Shown here piece by piece: positions 31,402 to 40,863 of a stretch of 40,863 nucleotides of DNA (position 1 is its first letter; each line of letters starts with the position of its first letter). Source of the stretch: Zygnema cylindricum (lineage: Eukaryota > Streptophyta > Zygnematophyceae > Zygnematales > Zygnemataceae); assembly GCA_037447655.1 (NCBI GenBank), contig JBBHKE010000374.1, positions 19,713 to 60,575 of the forward strand, given 5' to 3'. Below the pieces are notes generated by a model that was given only the letters and a program-made list of their open reading frames with translations, did no database searches and was not told the origin of the DNA. A program made the translations under genes and the position numbers.

Positions 31402-32723
31402 GGTTGCACAACTCTTTTTTTTTGTCGTGTATTTGTTAAGAAATCTAGTCGATCAAGTAGGCATTGGTGAGTTAGAGCCAATTTTTGGTTGAAGCCCCTG
31501 ATGAGGGGCATCCAGGTCTTTGAGGTGATGCTCGGAACAATTCATTCAAATGTAAATGTCTGATACTGTGAGGTTCTGGTTGCCCTGTTAGGTTTAGGAA
31601 GAAGTTTTAATTTGGATCCTACTACCTACTATTCTCTCCCATATGTGCACTTGTACTCAGCGCAATGAATTTATTTTATTATTATTTGTTATCGGTAATC
31701 CAAAATGCCAAAACGTACCAAAAATACAATGATTGGAGGTGAATGGTTGGCAGCTTTTGTTCCCAAAAGCTCTAAAGCGGCTGTTTGGAAGTTCTGATGA
31801 AGGAAGAAGTTTTGTAGATCATTGTTTTGGGCGCTGAAAGGTTCCCAATAACCATTGCATCCTTGTTTCGATCAACATAGGTCACGATTTCTTGTGTCTT
31901 GCTTGGAGTTGCAGGCCAATCCACAGCATATCATGTGATTTTCCAATACTAAATTTTGACTTGATCATAAATTGGTGAGACTAGGTGTGTAACATTGTCA
32001 CGTAGATGAAGCACCATGTGTATCTTCAATGTGTATTGTTGTAGTTGCTATGTGACATCAAGAACATTTCATAGTTCATTTGTCATCAGATAGCTAACGT
32101 ATGATTAAACACGTTAAATTATGGATATTTTCACACAGCAAATAATCATACAAGAAAACGACCATTTACATAAGAGGAAAATGCTTGCTTGGTGATACTG
32201 ATCAATGTTTTAAGTGATTTAAACACTGTCCAAGGTGTTTCATTGCCTTATCAGTAACTATGTGGCACCAGTTGGTCAGAATTGCGTAGGCATTTTCTGC
32301 CGCCAACACCTGATAACAGTTATTGAAATAAAAAAGCAGATGGCAAACCTTATGGTTAGAGAAAGTCAAATTGAAGCTGGAGATAGCTGACAATCAAAGG
32401 GAAAATTGACACGACAAGCAAATTTGACAAATTAAAGATGCAAAGCCTTCAAAATAGAAAATTAAAGTATGCCATATGATGCATCAAAAACAAAAGCAAG
32501 CTTTAATAAAAAAAATGGGATAGTTTACTATCTGAGAAGGAATAAAAATTGGGGTTTGTCACAGATTGAAAGAGGATAGAAGCTTGTGCTGTAAGGCCAA
32601 ATATAAGCTAACATTTCGTGTTTTACACTGTAAAGCCAAAGGGAAATCAACCCTTGCTGCTAAGGAATGCCTCTCAAAACAGAAAAACTTGCACTGACCA
32701 CAAGTACAGAGAAACTCATCTAC

Positions 32724-33200
32724 GGGGGTGTGTCCATTTAACTTTTACTTGAAGTGGTATTTCGTATTTTAGTGAAGATTATTCGTACTACTTTGCAGAG
32801 CGTTCTATCGGGCGGAAATGAAATCATTACTTTGAAATGTGACGGTCGTAGATGTGGGTACAACTTCCGATGGTTGTAGACGATTACAAAACTTGCGAAA
32901 CTTGTCATATCGACAACAATAGTGACGATTATTAACGTCCTTTTTTTTGTGACACTAAATATCTATGGTTTTGTGACATTGTGACGTCATGCTCACTTGT
33001 GACATCTTTGATTATTACTTTCTGCCATTGCTTCCCGATTCTGTTTTTTCGTCTTTTCTCACTCAACATGCCATCAACTACGCCCAAAGGTAGCCAAAAA
33101 AATGTTTTTTAGAGCTCTTTCATTTCATACTTGTATTGTCATGTTTCACTCGAAGAAGTGTGAGATAGATGGTCTCGGGGAAGACGACAAACCTTCCATT
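32724..33200 (+). mobile_element. Partial second copy of the Harbinger-like element
   Basis: It begins with gggggtgtgtccattt, close to the TIR of the 22707-23660 element. It continues with the same internal order: gtgacatt-x-tgacgtcatgct, then gcttcccgatt-ctgtttt-tcgtctttt and atgccat-aa-cta. The second half and right TIR of the full copy are missing, so it is truncated at about 33200. Confidence 0.6.
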
Positions 33201-33914
33201 GTATTACAAGGTGCTTACGAAGAGTGCTACATTTTATTGAGAGCATAGTTAGTTTGATTTTAATTTAGTAAAGCTCCTTCACTGTATATTTAGATTTTCT
33301 CTGTGATTGTCACCAACTTGACGTTTTCCAATCACAAAAATAACAACACGTCTTTGCATCTTGATTGATTTCTGCAATCCAGATCTGAATCTGATGTCTG
33401 TGATCGTACATCAGACCTGATGCGTTATGCACACCTATGAAATGCGAAATATTGACGTGAAAACATTGAAGTCATCATTGCTTATATGTATTCTTGGAGC
33501 ATTTTAAGGCGTTACAATTGAATAATTATTTCTTAATTAGCAACGTGAGTTTGCTCATTTAGGTGGTATATATTCTGACAGATTCTTGGTCAGTTTATCA
33601 CCATGTTGTGACCAACTCTCCTGTATTCAGCTTTCAGCTTCAACTTTTATATTTGCTCCAATCACAAAAACCTGATTAGGAGTGATGGCATGAGAATGGT
33701 TAAGGACCAAATTTCCTGGAAGACATAGCAACTGTATTTTACAGAGAACTTACATCTGGTTCAATCCTGCATAGTGGAGTAAAATTTGAATGAGAAAACG
33801 TCCAAATTGCTCACTATAAACAACTGTATGCTATAATGAGTAAGATCCAGGGTCACGGTCTAAAACCATCCATTGCAAAAGTCTTTTCAGTTTTCTTCTT
33901 ACACAAAAAGATGT

Positions 33915-34105
33915 ACACCGTAAATCATCATTGGAGTAGATAAATTATGTGTGAAGTTTATCCACTTCTTCATTCAAATTCAGTTCCAAATAACGCGACT
34001 AGTTATGAACCGTTTAAAAGGTTTACTGACACTATTTTAGGTCCGAGGGGTAAAATTTAGGGACATCGATTTAGTATCATTTACGCTAATAACGACACAA
34101 GGGGT
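33915..34105. mobile_element. MITE of the ACACCGTGAATC family, 191 bp
   Basis: The left end is acaccgtaaatcatcattgg; the right end, complemented, is accccttgtgtcgttattag. Internal text (cagttccaaataacg…gaaccgtttaaa-x-g-tttac, then gtaaaatttaggg) matches the copy at 36276-36496 in order. No coding sequence; target duplication not clear. Confidence 0.6.
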
Positions 34106-34706
34106 GGTTGACCACCCATAACCACACGAAATCCAGGTTCTTCTTCTGTTTCCAGATGTACTATGAGACACACATGCCCCCCCACTGATCTTTCACTTTT
34201 TTTTTTTTTTTTTGGTGGACATACTGTGATGCCTATGGTACACAACAACACCTGCAATTTATATGCATGGTAAAGTTTTGCGGATTCAATTCTAAATCCT
34301 AATAAGTGTTACCATGTTTGATCCTCGTCCTTTGTCAAATTAGGGACAGTCAAAAAACAAAATAAATACAAGATTCCATTATTATGTCAACATTGTGGAG
34401 CACACAAACCATGACCTCCCCATTTGAATCTGATTAATAAGGGACTTTGAAGACCTAATGGGGCAGTCTTAATGGGTACAGTTTGTGTGAATAAAACAAA
34501 GAATCCAAGTCCTAGACAAAAAATGAACCTAAAATGGGCACACATGGACAATAATTGCTTCTCAAAAAAGTTGACAAAACAATTCTTGCTTACCTTTTAG
34601 ATCCTAATCCAAAATAGATTGATAAAGCAAAGAATATTTGGGTTCTACATGTTCTCCTTACAAAATCCTATTTCTAAGTAAAAACGGCTAAGAAACTGAC
34701 CTGTTT

Positions 34707-37700
34707 TTACACAAAACGATCAATAATGGATGTACAAGATGAGCGATACCCGGATCCAAATAAATTATAGTGATTCAAGTAGTGGTATAACTTGTAGAGC
34801 TCAGCTCTCTCCTCGAAACCAGGCTGCTTTGGAATCACCTGCAATGTAAAAAAAAGTAGGGTGTTGGAAAAAAATTCAAAAAGTTCAAACGGAAAATAAT
34901 ACATGGTTCTAGAACGGCATTTTACCAATGTACATCATGTACTATTTGTATCTAACACCCTGTATCATTATTAGCGTCAATGGCACTAATAATAATATTA
35001 ATGACACTGATTGCTTTTTTCTTAACATTATTTCTTTAAAGAGTTCAGAACTAGCCGCGTGACACTAGCCAAATTGTGAAACGCGTATGTAGACAAGACA
35101 CAAGAGAACAACAACAAAACGGGGCAATATTATTTAAAACAGCAATATTATGAAACTATGGAAGTGTACACTGCCGGTCCTTATTAGAGTTCAACGTTTT
35201 TCGGGCAGTCAAAATACTTTTTCTCATGACATCACGATCGAAGAGTAAGACCATTACCTTACAATTTGCTTGCCTCACAAAAATCCAACGGTCAAACACA
35301 GAGTTAAACGCCTTTAACTGCCCGAAAAATATTTAACTCTAATAGCAATGGGCAGTTTACAGAACTAAAAAGAGCCAAATCTATACGCAGACAAAATCGT
35401 GATGGAGACAGTTAAGTGTGACCGTAATATCTTTTTCTAAATTGAGTAATAAGGTAATGAAACAAAAAGAAGACAGTTTGTAAAACATAGACCTGTATAA
35501 ACAAGGTTCACAAACGTAGTTTATCCACTTATGCTTGTAAGATGACGTGAGTTGAAATCTGTACCTCAAAGTAGGCATTATAAAATGCCTGTCCAAATCC
35601 AGCACACCAGGACATGCCGAATTCTGCCTCATCGTGGCCATCTATAAAAACCCACAAAAAAAAAAAAAAAACACGAAAAAACACGTATGAGAAAGATTCA
35701 AAACAGGTATGACAAGATTTAGACGCGTATAATGAATATCTTGCTATTATCAAAGTAATACACATGACATAAGGTCGACTTGAATGAGAACTTCAACTCA
35801 TTCTGTAAAGAAGATATCAACAATAGCTTTTTCAGAAACAGTACGCATCAACAGATCGGCCAAGAGAACAAACAACGTAAAATAAGCTTCAATACACTTC
35901 ATAGAATACCCAGGCGGAATCAGAACCATCATTAGACTGGACTCAAATTCACAAAAGGACTTACAATATGTTGCTGGGTCCAGAATGACTGGATTTCCCT
36001 CCTTGTCCGCTGTTATGTTTCCACTCCACAAATCACCATGTAAAAGACTTGGTTGAATTTCTAGTCCTCCGAGGAGCTCCGGTATTCGTGCCATCAGACG
36101 CTGCCCTGCCTCCAGTTTCCTAATGAGTGTCAGGTGAAGCTTTTAGGCGTTTAGAGGATAGAGATTGAACAAATCATGCAGTATTTTTTAGATAAGGGGA
36201 TACAAGTAAATGGCAGAATTGATCAGAAAAACTGTTGGCACAGGAGACCGACTTGATGGAAAACCAGAAGATGCTACACCCTGAATCATTATTTTAGTAA
36301 AGAAGTTACTAGTGTGGGTTTACTATAAGTGTTACTAAATCTAATCCAGTTCCGAATGATGTGGCTAATTCCAAACCGTTTAAAGATTTACGTAAAGAAA
36401 AAAACAATTAGCGCCATTGGTACTATATTAAGTTCAAGGGGTGAAATTTAGGGGTGCCAGTATAGTGTCATTGACGCTAACAACGATACACGGTGTTGTT
36501 ATAAAGAAACTGCATTTGAGATAGAGCCAAAAAATTAAGAAAAAGTTCGGTTCAAAAGTGCCTTAAAGGAATGAATAAGGAAATGACAAAAAATGGAAGG
36601 AAACAGACAGTAATTCTCAGACACAAAAGTGGCGCTCGTAAAACGAGAGGGACATAAGTTGAAGGAAGAGGTGATCCAGGAAAAATTTTGTTTGATTTAT
36701 CTGAATCTCTCCAGTCAAGTTATCAGGGCGAACATAAAAAAAAAGGTGAGCCATAATTGTTAATACTAAAGGAACTGTTTAGAAGACTGAACTTTAAAAA
36801 CAAGACGTACAAAAGCCATCGTTAGAAAAAAAAAGGGGCACAAGCGGTCTGAATAAAAGCCATGGAGGCTTCACCTTTCTCATATAGCACGTTGTCAAGG
36901 TATTGCTCTCGGGCCAACTCAAATTGATACCCCAAGCGATGGTCCCGGAAAAATGTCACCCAATCATCTGTCCATGGGTTTTTTTGTGGTGTGCTGGCAC
37001 CAGGAAATCCTAAAGAAATCTTTTAACAATCAAGAAATGGATTCACTACGGAGTGAAAAGAAAACCAAAAAAATTAAGAAAACGGAGAAAACCAAGAAAG
37101 TACATAATTTTAAAGCCTTAAGAGACGGTTTTTTGAAAAGAGAAAAAGGGCATTAAATGTACACTTAGTATATAACAGGTCTTTTGTAAGAATCTCACCT
37201 TCCAATGGTATTATCAAGGTCAAAACCAAATCCTTTTTTGCTAATTCCTACACGATGCATTTCTGCCAACCTCCTCCCCAGCACTGCCTGCCCAGACACG
37301 CCCCTTGGCAACTTGATCAGGAGATTCTCATTTGAAGTTAACTTTTTGAACTTGAAATAACCTGTCTATGATTTGCCTTACAGTGACCTTATCATTTTCC
37401 CTCATCATGAAAAAGCTTTGTTTCTTGTGGACGCCATCTATCATTGACACACTAATCAAGTTACAAGTGACAATAATCCGCAAAAAAATCACGATTTAAA
37501 CATATACATATTTGTAGAAAACGTATCCAGAAAGTGGTTGATATCCATAAATTATGAGATCATGGTATACCACAACTACCATCCCTCAGAACACTACGGC
37601 AACAAAAAAATAAGAACCCCACCGAGCTTCAAATGCCTAGTTCCCAAAATGGAGGATAAGTTACAGAAAACACAAAGTTTCCTACAGGAGGTAAAAGATA

Positions 37701-39130
37701 CCGTAAAACTCTCAAGGAAGCAAATGAATGTTTGAAAACATCAAGCAGAATCAGGCGCACCTGCCCTCCTTTTGAAGCACCAAACTCAATATACTCCATG
37801 ATAATAAATGAACCCCGTCCAGGCAGTGAACCGACCTGCATTTAAAAAAACTAAGATAGTCAACACTGATACTCCCAACTGCTTCATTAATATTATCAAT
37901 CACAACAACCGTCATACTATTGTTATTACACATCGATACTCCAAGAAAGTCTGCTTGTGACGACAGACTCCTGGAGGTTTTGTTGAACCTTTTCCTCTAA
38001 GATTTTAAAAAAATAAATTGCCACCCCAGACAACCTGGTTTTTTGCTATCCGGCAAAACCATTGAGTGTGTCATAAACATGCTGATGACCGAGCTTCCCA
38101 CAGGAAAGTTTGAAACGATGGACAAAAAACAAAGTTAGATCCAATTTTAACGAATATGCCACACGAGTTCATCTGAATAACAAAGAAAATATTTAACCTT
38201 GAGAGGCTGAGGCACACGAATGGTATTAGTGTTGAGCATTGCCTCCAGCCCTCGAGCCTCTGCCTCAAACATGGCTGGTCCTATATTTCTGCCGGCCACT
38301 CCAAACGAAAATGATAAGGCCACAAATCTCAGGCTCGTGTAAATGAATTTAACAAACTCAGAGCAAGTTTAGCAGTAAACTCTCCATAACCATCAATATA
38401 CGCCACATTTTCTTCAGCTAGCAAATATTCTTTTTACATTTTCCAGGGGATTAATTGTGGATATCTCCATTCAAAGTCATGTATTCCCATTGTGTGGATC
38501 AATGATAATTGAGGCAACAAGCGTAACAAGTAATGTGGAAAAAAATTGTTCTGATTATACTTGCAAACATGTTAGCATAATTACCATGGATATAGCCAAC
38601 GATGTAGCAATAGGAAAATAACACAGCCTTATGAAAACCAAGAAACACAATTATTCTTGATGCAAACGACATATTCATACGTTTCACAAAAAACACAAGG
38701 TAACCTTTTGCCACAATTTGCTTGTTGAAGGAAGATCCTACATAATTCCCTGGCTATGTGTTACGTAGCTCCACGAATATGAGGGCTCACAACCATGCAA
38801 AAACATTACACCTATTGCTTAGACAATTTACGGACTAGCAATACCTCAACCAGACCATGTGAAATTTTTTCGGACACAATGACAATCAAACACTCAATCC
38901 AAAATAAAACTTGCCTGTTATATTTCACAAAAAATGAGCCTACATCCGTGTCATATTTGTTGGCTATATTGATACAGCCGCCTCCGACGGGACTTATTTT
39001 TGATATTGTTGATGCCTTGCCATCAGTCATGATCCATTCTCGGATCGGATCAGTTCCCATAGCTGTCATTAGAAAAAAACCAAAACACACCTGTTAAAAA
39101 ATCTCTAAAATAATATATATATATATATAT

Positions 39131-39211
<81 letters not shown>

Positions 39212-40065
39212 TTTTATATATTTTTTTTTTTTTTACGTTAGTGTCGGATCGGATCAGTTTCCACGGCTGCCATTAGCAAAGAGTAGCAAAAATGATGGAT
39301 TAACAACACAACGTCGAAAAAAAAAAAAAAAAAAGCATAATCGTTAACGTTCATAGCAAGCTCTACAACACGAGAATGGGTCAGTTCCCATGGCTGCCAT
39401 TGGCAACAAATTTCAAACAGAAATTACGGATCAACACAACGTTGAAAAAAAAAATCATAATTGCTATTCTCAGACCGAATCAGTTCCCATGGGTGCCATT
39501 AGAAAAAAAAAAATTACGTAGAAATTACTGATTAACAACACCACGTTTGTAAAAACACAAACATAATCGTCAATGTTCATGGCAAGCTCTATAAAATTTT
39601 AACTAAAAGATACCACCAGTTATAAACTAATTCCGCGTTAAATCATCATTGAATCAATTTCCCAAAATTCGGTAAATAAAAAGAGGTCTTTAAATTACAG
39701 CTAAATCTCACTCATTTAGTTATCATATGTGAACAAGCTTTGTCTTTTTGTGTTCAAATCACTGTTTAAACAAATAAGACAGCTCTCCTGTCAACAGATA
39801 CAGAAAAACGTCTTTAGGAATCAGCCTCCTGGATCAAATGGTGATCACAACATAGCACATGATCGGTCCGCAACAAATTTCTACAAGCTAATAAGCAAAT
39901 TTTGTAATGTTTCAGACTACCAGAGGTGATTTGCAAATGGTATCTTCGTGGTATCTTCTGCAGATTCCTGCTGAGAATAGAAGTCTCCAATAGTATTTTA
40001 TCCGAAAGCCACGGAGTTTTTAAAGTAGCCGAGCAAGCGAGAGGACAGGCTACAGACAAAGCCAT
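34707..40065 (-). CDS. FN3K: Ketosamine-3-kinase / fructosamine-3-kinase (FN3K), probably plastid, nine exons
   Basis: Exons on the minus strand: 40065-39921, 39062-38915, 38288-38198, 37835-37761, 37287-37199, 36993-36875, 36105-35965, 35641-35565, 34838-34707; 1017 nt, 338 aa. FN3K phosphorylates the sugar of fructosamine- or ribulosamine-modified lysines so that the adduct falls off, a protein repair step. Evidence: P-loop VGGGCINIA (Gly75-77, Cys78), FFVK with Lys95, the [12 protein letters not shown] segment, [17 protein letters not shown], catalytic loop HGDLWSGN (245-252), metal-binding ILDP (Asp265), [16 protein letters not shown] and [15 protein letters not shown] near the C-terminus. 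Cys78 is at the position of the redox-sensitive cysteine known from Arabidopsis FN3K. The first about 50 residues are Ser/Leu/Lys/Arg-rich and could be a transit peptide. All introns are GT-AG except intron 2 (38914-38289), which is GC-AG; exon 1 is the least certain. Confidence 0.92.
34955..34995 (+). mobile_element. Isolated terminus of the ACACCGTGAATC family in FN3K intron 8
   Basis: The sequence acaccctgtatcattattag followed by cgtcaatggcactaa matches the end at 40552 (acaccgcgcatcgttattag, gtcaacgacactaa). No partner end was found nearby, so it is a solo or decayed terminus. Confidence 0.5.
35170..35356. mobile_element. 187-bp MITE with about 45-bp terminal inverted repeats, FN3K intron 8
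   Basis: Left arm: actgccggtccttattagag, then ttcaacgtttttcgggcagt. Right arm, complemented: actgcccattgctattagag, then ttaaatatttttcgggcagt. About 45 bases pair with few mismatches around an unrelated AT-rich centre. No coding capacity. The target duplication is not clear. Confidence 0.7.
36276..36496. mobile_element. MITE of the ACACCGTGAATC family, 221 bp, FN3K intron 6
   Basis: Ends acaccctgaatcattatt (left) and acaccgtgtatcgttgtt (right, complemented). Internal blocks cagttccgaatgatg, ccgtttaaa and ggtgaaatttaggg match the copy at 33915-34105. It lies wholly inside the intron between exons 6 and 7 of the coding order (36106-36874), leaving splice sites intact. Confidence 0.65.
39042..39555 (-). 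repeat. Tandem decayed copies of the FN3K intron 1 / exon 2 junction
   Basis: The functional junction (acag|ctatgggaactgatc at 39062) is repeated upstream in the intron at about 39266 (gcag|ccgtggaaactgatccga), 39393 (gcag|ccatgggaactgaccc) and 39493 (gcac|ccatgggaactgattc). Each copy carries about 20-30 bases of exon 2 and about 50-70 bases of intron including a poly-A/ttaacaacac segment. The last copy has lost the AG. Spacing between copies is about 100-130 bases, apart from the gap holding the TA repeat. Confidence 0.75.
39111..39236. repeat. (TA)n microsatellite and poly-T in FN3K intron 1
   Basis: More than 40 TA dinucleotides run from 39111 to about 39200, followed by two T-runs. It lies between the true exon 2 junction and its first decayed copy. 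Confidence 0.9.
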
Positions 40066-40342
40066 GGCTTGTCGCTCTCCGGCTGCGAAGTGCAACCACG
40101 CTTCAGACCAGATTTACTACAGTACAGTACATTTCATAGTGTTGCATATTGAACGGGTTTGGCCGACAATCGACATACACTTTCTTGGCAATCCATATAT
40201 CGTGTGATGCACAGTGTAAGCAGCGCGACATCGTAACGTGAATAAAGACATCCTCGATATGGACGAATATTTCGTACATTTCGTACAGTCTTAACACTCC
40301 GAGCAATGCCTTTCTAGTTTCTACGTACACCAGAGGTCGCAA
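40066..40342. promoter_or_regulatory. Upstream region of FN3K
   Basis: The sequence upstream of the minus-strand ATG at 40065. It contains a short tactacagtacagtac palindromic motif near 40117-40131. No core promoter element could be placed. Confidence 0.3.
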
Positions 40343-40440
40343 ACGGTCAACCGAAACCGTGACCGACCGTTAACCGACCGCCCGCGCCGGATCCGGAACG
40401 GATTCGGTTGCCAAATTTTGAGGGCCGGGCGGTTGCGGTC
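40343..40440. repeat. GC-rich inverted-repeat block of ccgaccg/cggttg motifs
   Basis: Contains gaccgaccgttaaccgaccg followed by cccgcgccgg, and further right ccgggcggttgcggtc, which pairs with gaccg-x-ccgcccg on the left. A related motif string (ggttttcggttttggaaccg) occurs at about 18142-18162. This is probably a fragment of a short transposon; family unknown. Confidence 0.4.
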
Positions 40441-40551
40441 CAAAAAAAATGAAAATTTTGTAGTGTCTATCTAATCCAACATTATTGTACTTACTCTTTG
40501 GTATCGTGGAAGTATGTGACATCATGATTAGCGTCGCAAATCTGACACGGT

Positions 40552-40863
40552 ACACCGCGCATCGTTATTAGTGTCAACGACACTAATTTGGGTTCTTAAA
40601 ATTTTGATTTTTTTCCTCAAATAGGAAACATGATTTTAATTTTTCCTTGACGTTAATTAAGGTGCCGTACAAAATAGCGTAAAGGACGAATAACAATAAT
40701 ATTTAAATAGTGTGGTGTACGGTCGACGTCAACCGTACATAAATGTACCTTTTCAAGTGAAAATTTTACAAAAAATGAGTTAAATCAGACGCGCACGCAT
40801 AGGATCGTGCGCTAAAAAAACGGGATTGTTCTGACACGTAAATTAGTCTTACATGTACGGATA
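40552..40863 (+). mobile_element. ACACCGTGAATC family element running off the window
   Basis: Starts acaccgcgcatcgttattag, and 80 bases inside has gattttaatttttccttgac then gttaatt, matching the copy ending at 2211 in reverse. The sequence to the window end is AT-rich without recognised coding capacity; the other end lies outside. Confidence 0.5.

Larger units (their letters stand above)
31402..34706. other. Intergenic region between convergent LCYB and FN3K
   Basis: Both genes end here, so it contains their 3' ends. I see no further gene. It holds a partial Harbinger-like copy (32724-33200) and a MITE (33915-34105). The remainder is AT-rich single-copy-looking sequence. Confidence 0.5.

Noticed and set aside
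36105-36124. Earlier acceptor (cattag|gaaactgg) for FN3K exon 7 in the coding order
   Set aside because: It would give a frameshift and early stop after the phase-1 donor at 36875; the acceptor at 36105 restores [11 protein letters not shown].
1-40863. tRNA, rRNA, CRISPR or bacterial operon features
   Set aside because: I saw no cloverleaf with B-box sequence that I could defend, no rRNA, and no regularly spaced short repeats; the spliced genes exclude a prokaryotic source.

Overview
The window is nuclear DNA from a eukaryote of the green-plant lineage. Its genes have many spliced exons with GT-AG introns of 0.2 to 1.7 kb, gene density is low, and the intergenic DNA is AT-rich and full of decayed mobile elements. 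Three conserved plant-type genes can be rebuilt exon by exon: lycopene beta-cyclase (LCYB), a GPN-loop GTPase of the GPN1/QQT2 type, and a ketosamine-3-kinase (FN3K). LCYB is intronless in most flowering plants but has eight exons here. With the large, transposon-rich intergenic space this suggests a streptophyte alga (for example a Chara-like charophyte) or another early-diverging land-plant relative. The species is an inference.

Layout. 1-720 is a purine-rich minisatellite. 721-3500 is low-information AT-rich DNA with two termini of a repeat family ending in ACACCGTGAATC. At 3611-3696 lies an isolated first exon of translation elongation factor eEF1B, followed by telomere-like TTTAGGG motifs; no later exon was found. 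5984-12860 holds two decayed copies of one DNA transposon in tail-to-tail orientation. Each encodes an OTU-type cysteine protease domain, an AT-hook-like segment and a piggyBac-type transposase, on one strand and in the same order. A 203-bp stretch flanked by TTAA lies between them, and a GC-rich foreign-looking insertion interrupts the second copy. 12.9-16.9 kb contains simple and tandem repeats.

16926-22117 (minus) is GPN1 in five exons, 363 aa. 24910-31401 (plus) is LCYB in eight exons, 611 aa. These two are divergently arranged across 2.8 kb that holds a Harbinger-like element and a pair of small hairpin elements. 34707-40065 (minus) is FN3K in nine exons, 338 aa, convergent with LCYB. 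MITEs sit inside its introns, one intron is GC-AG, and the first intron carries tandem decayed copies of its own acceptor/exon 2 junction.

The three genes do not form a pathway. LCYB makes beta-carotene in the plastid, FN3K repairs glycated proteins (probably in the plastid), and GPN1 serves RNA polymerase II assembly and nuclear import. The most unusual content is the OTU plus piggyBac element. All exon models come from reading splice sites and comparing with remembered family sequences; no alignment or search was run.
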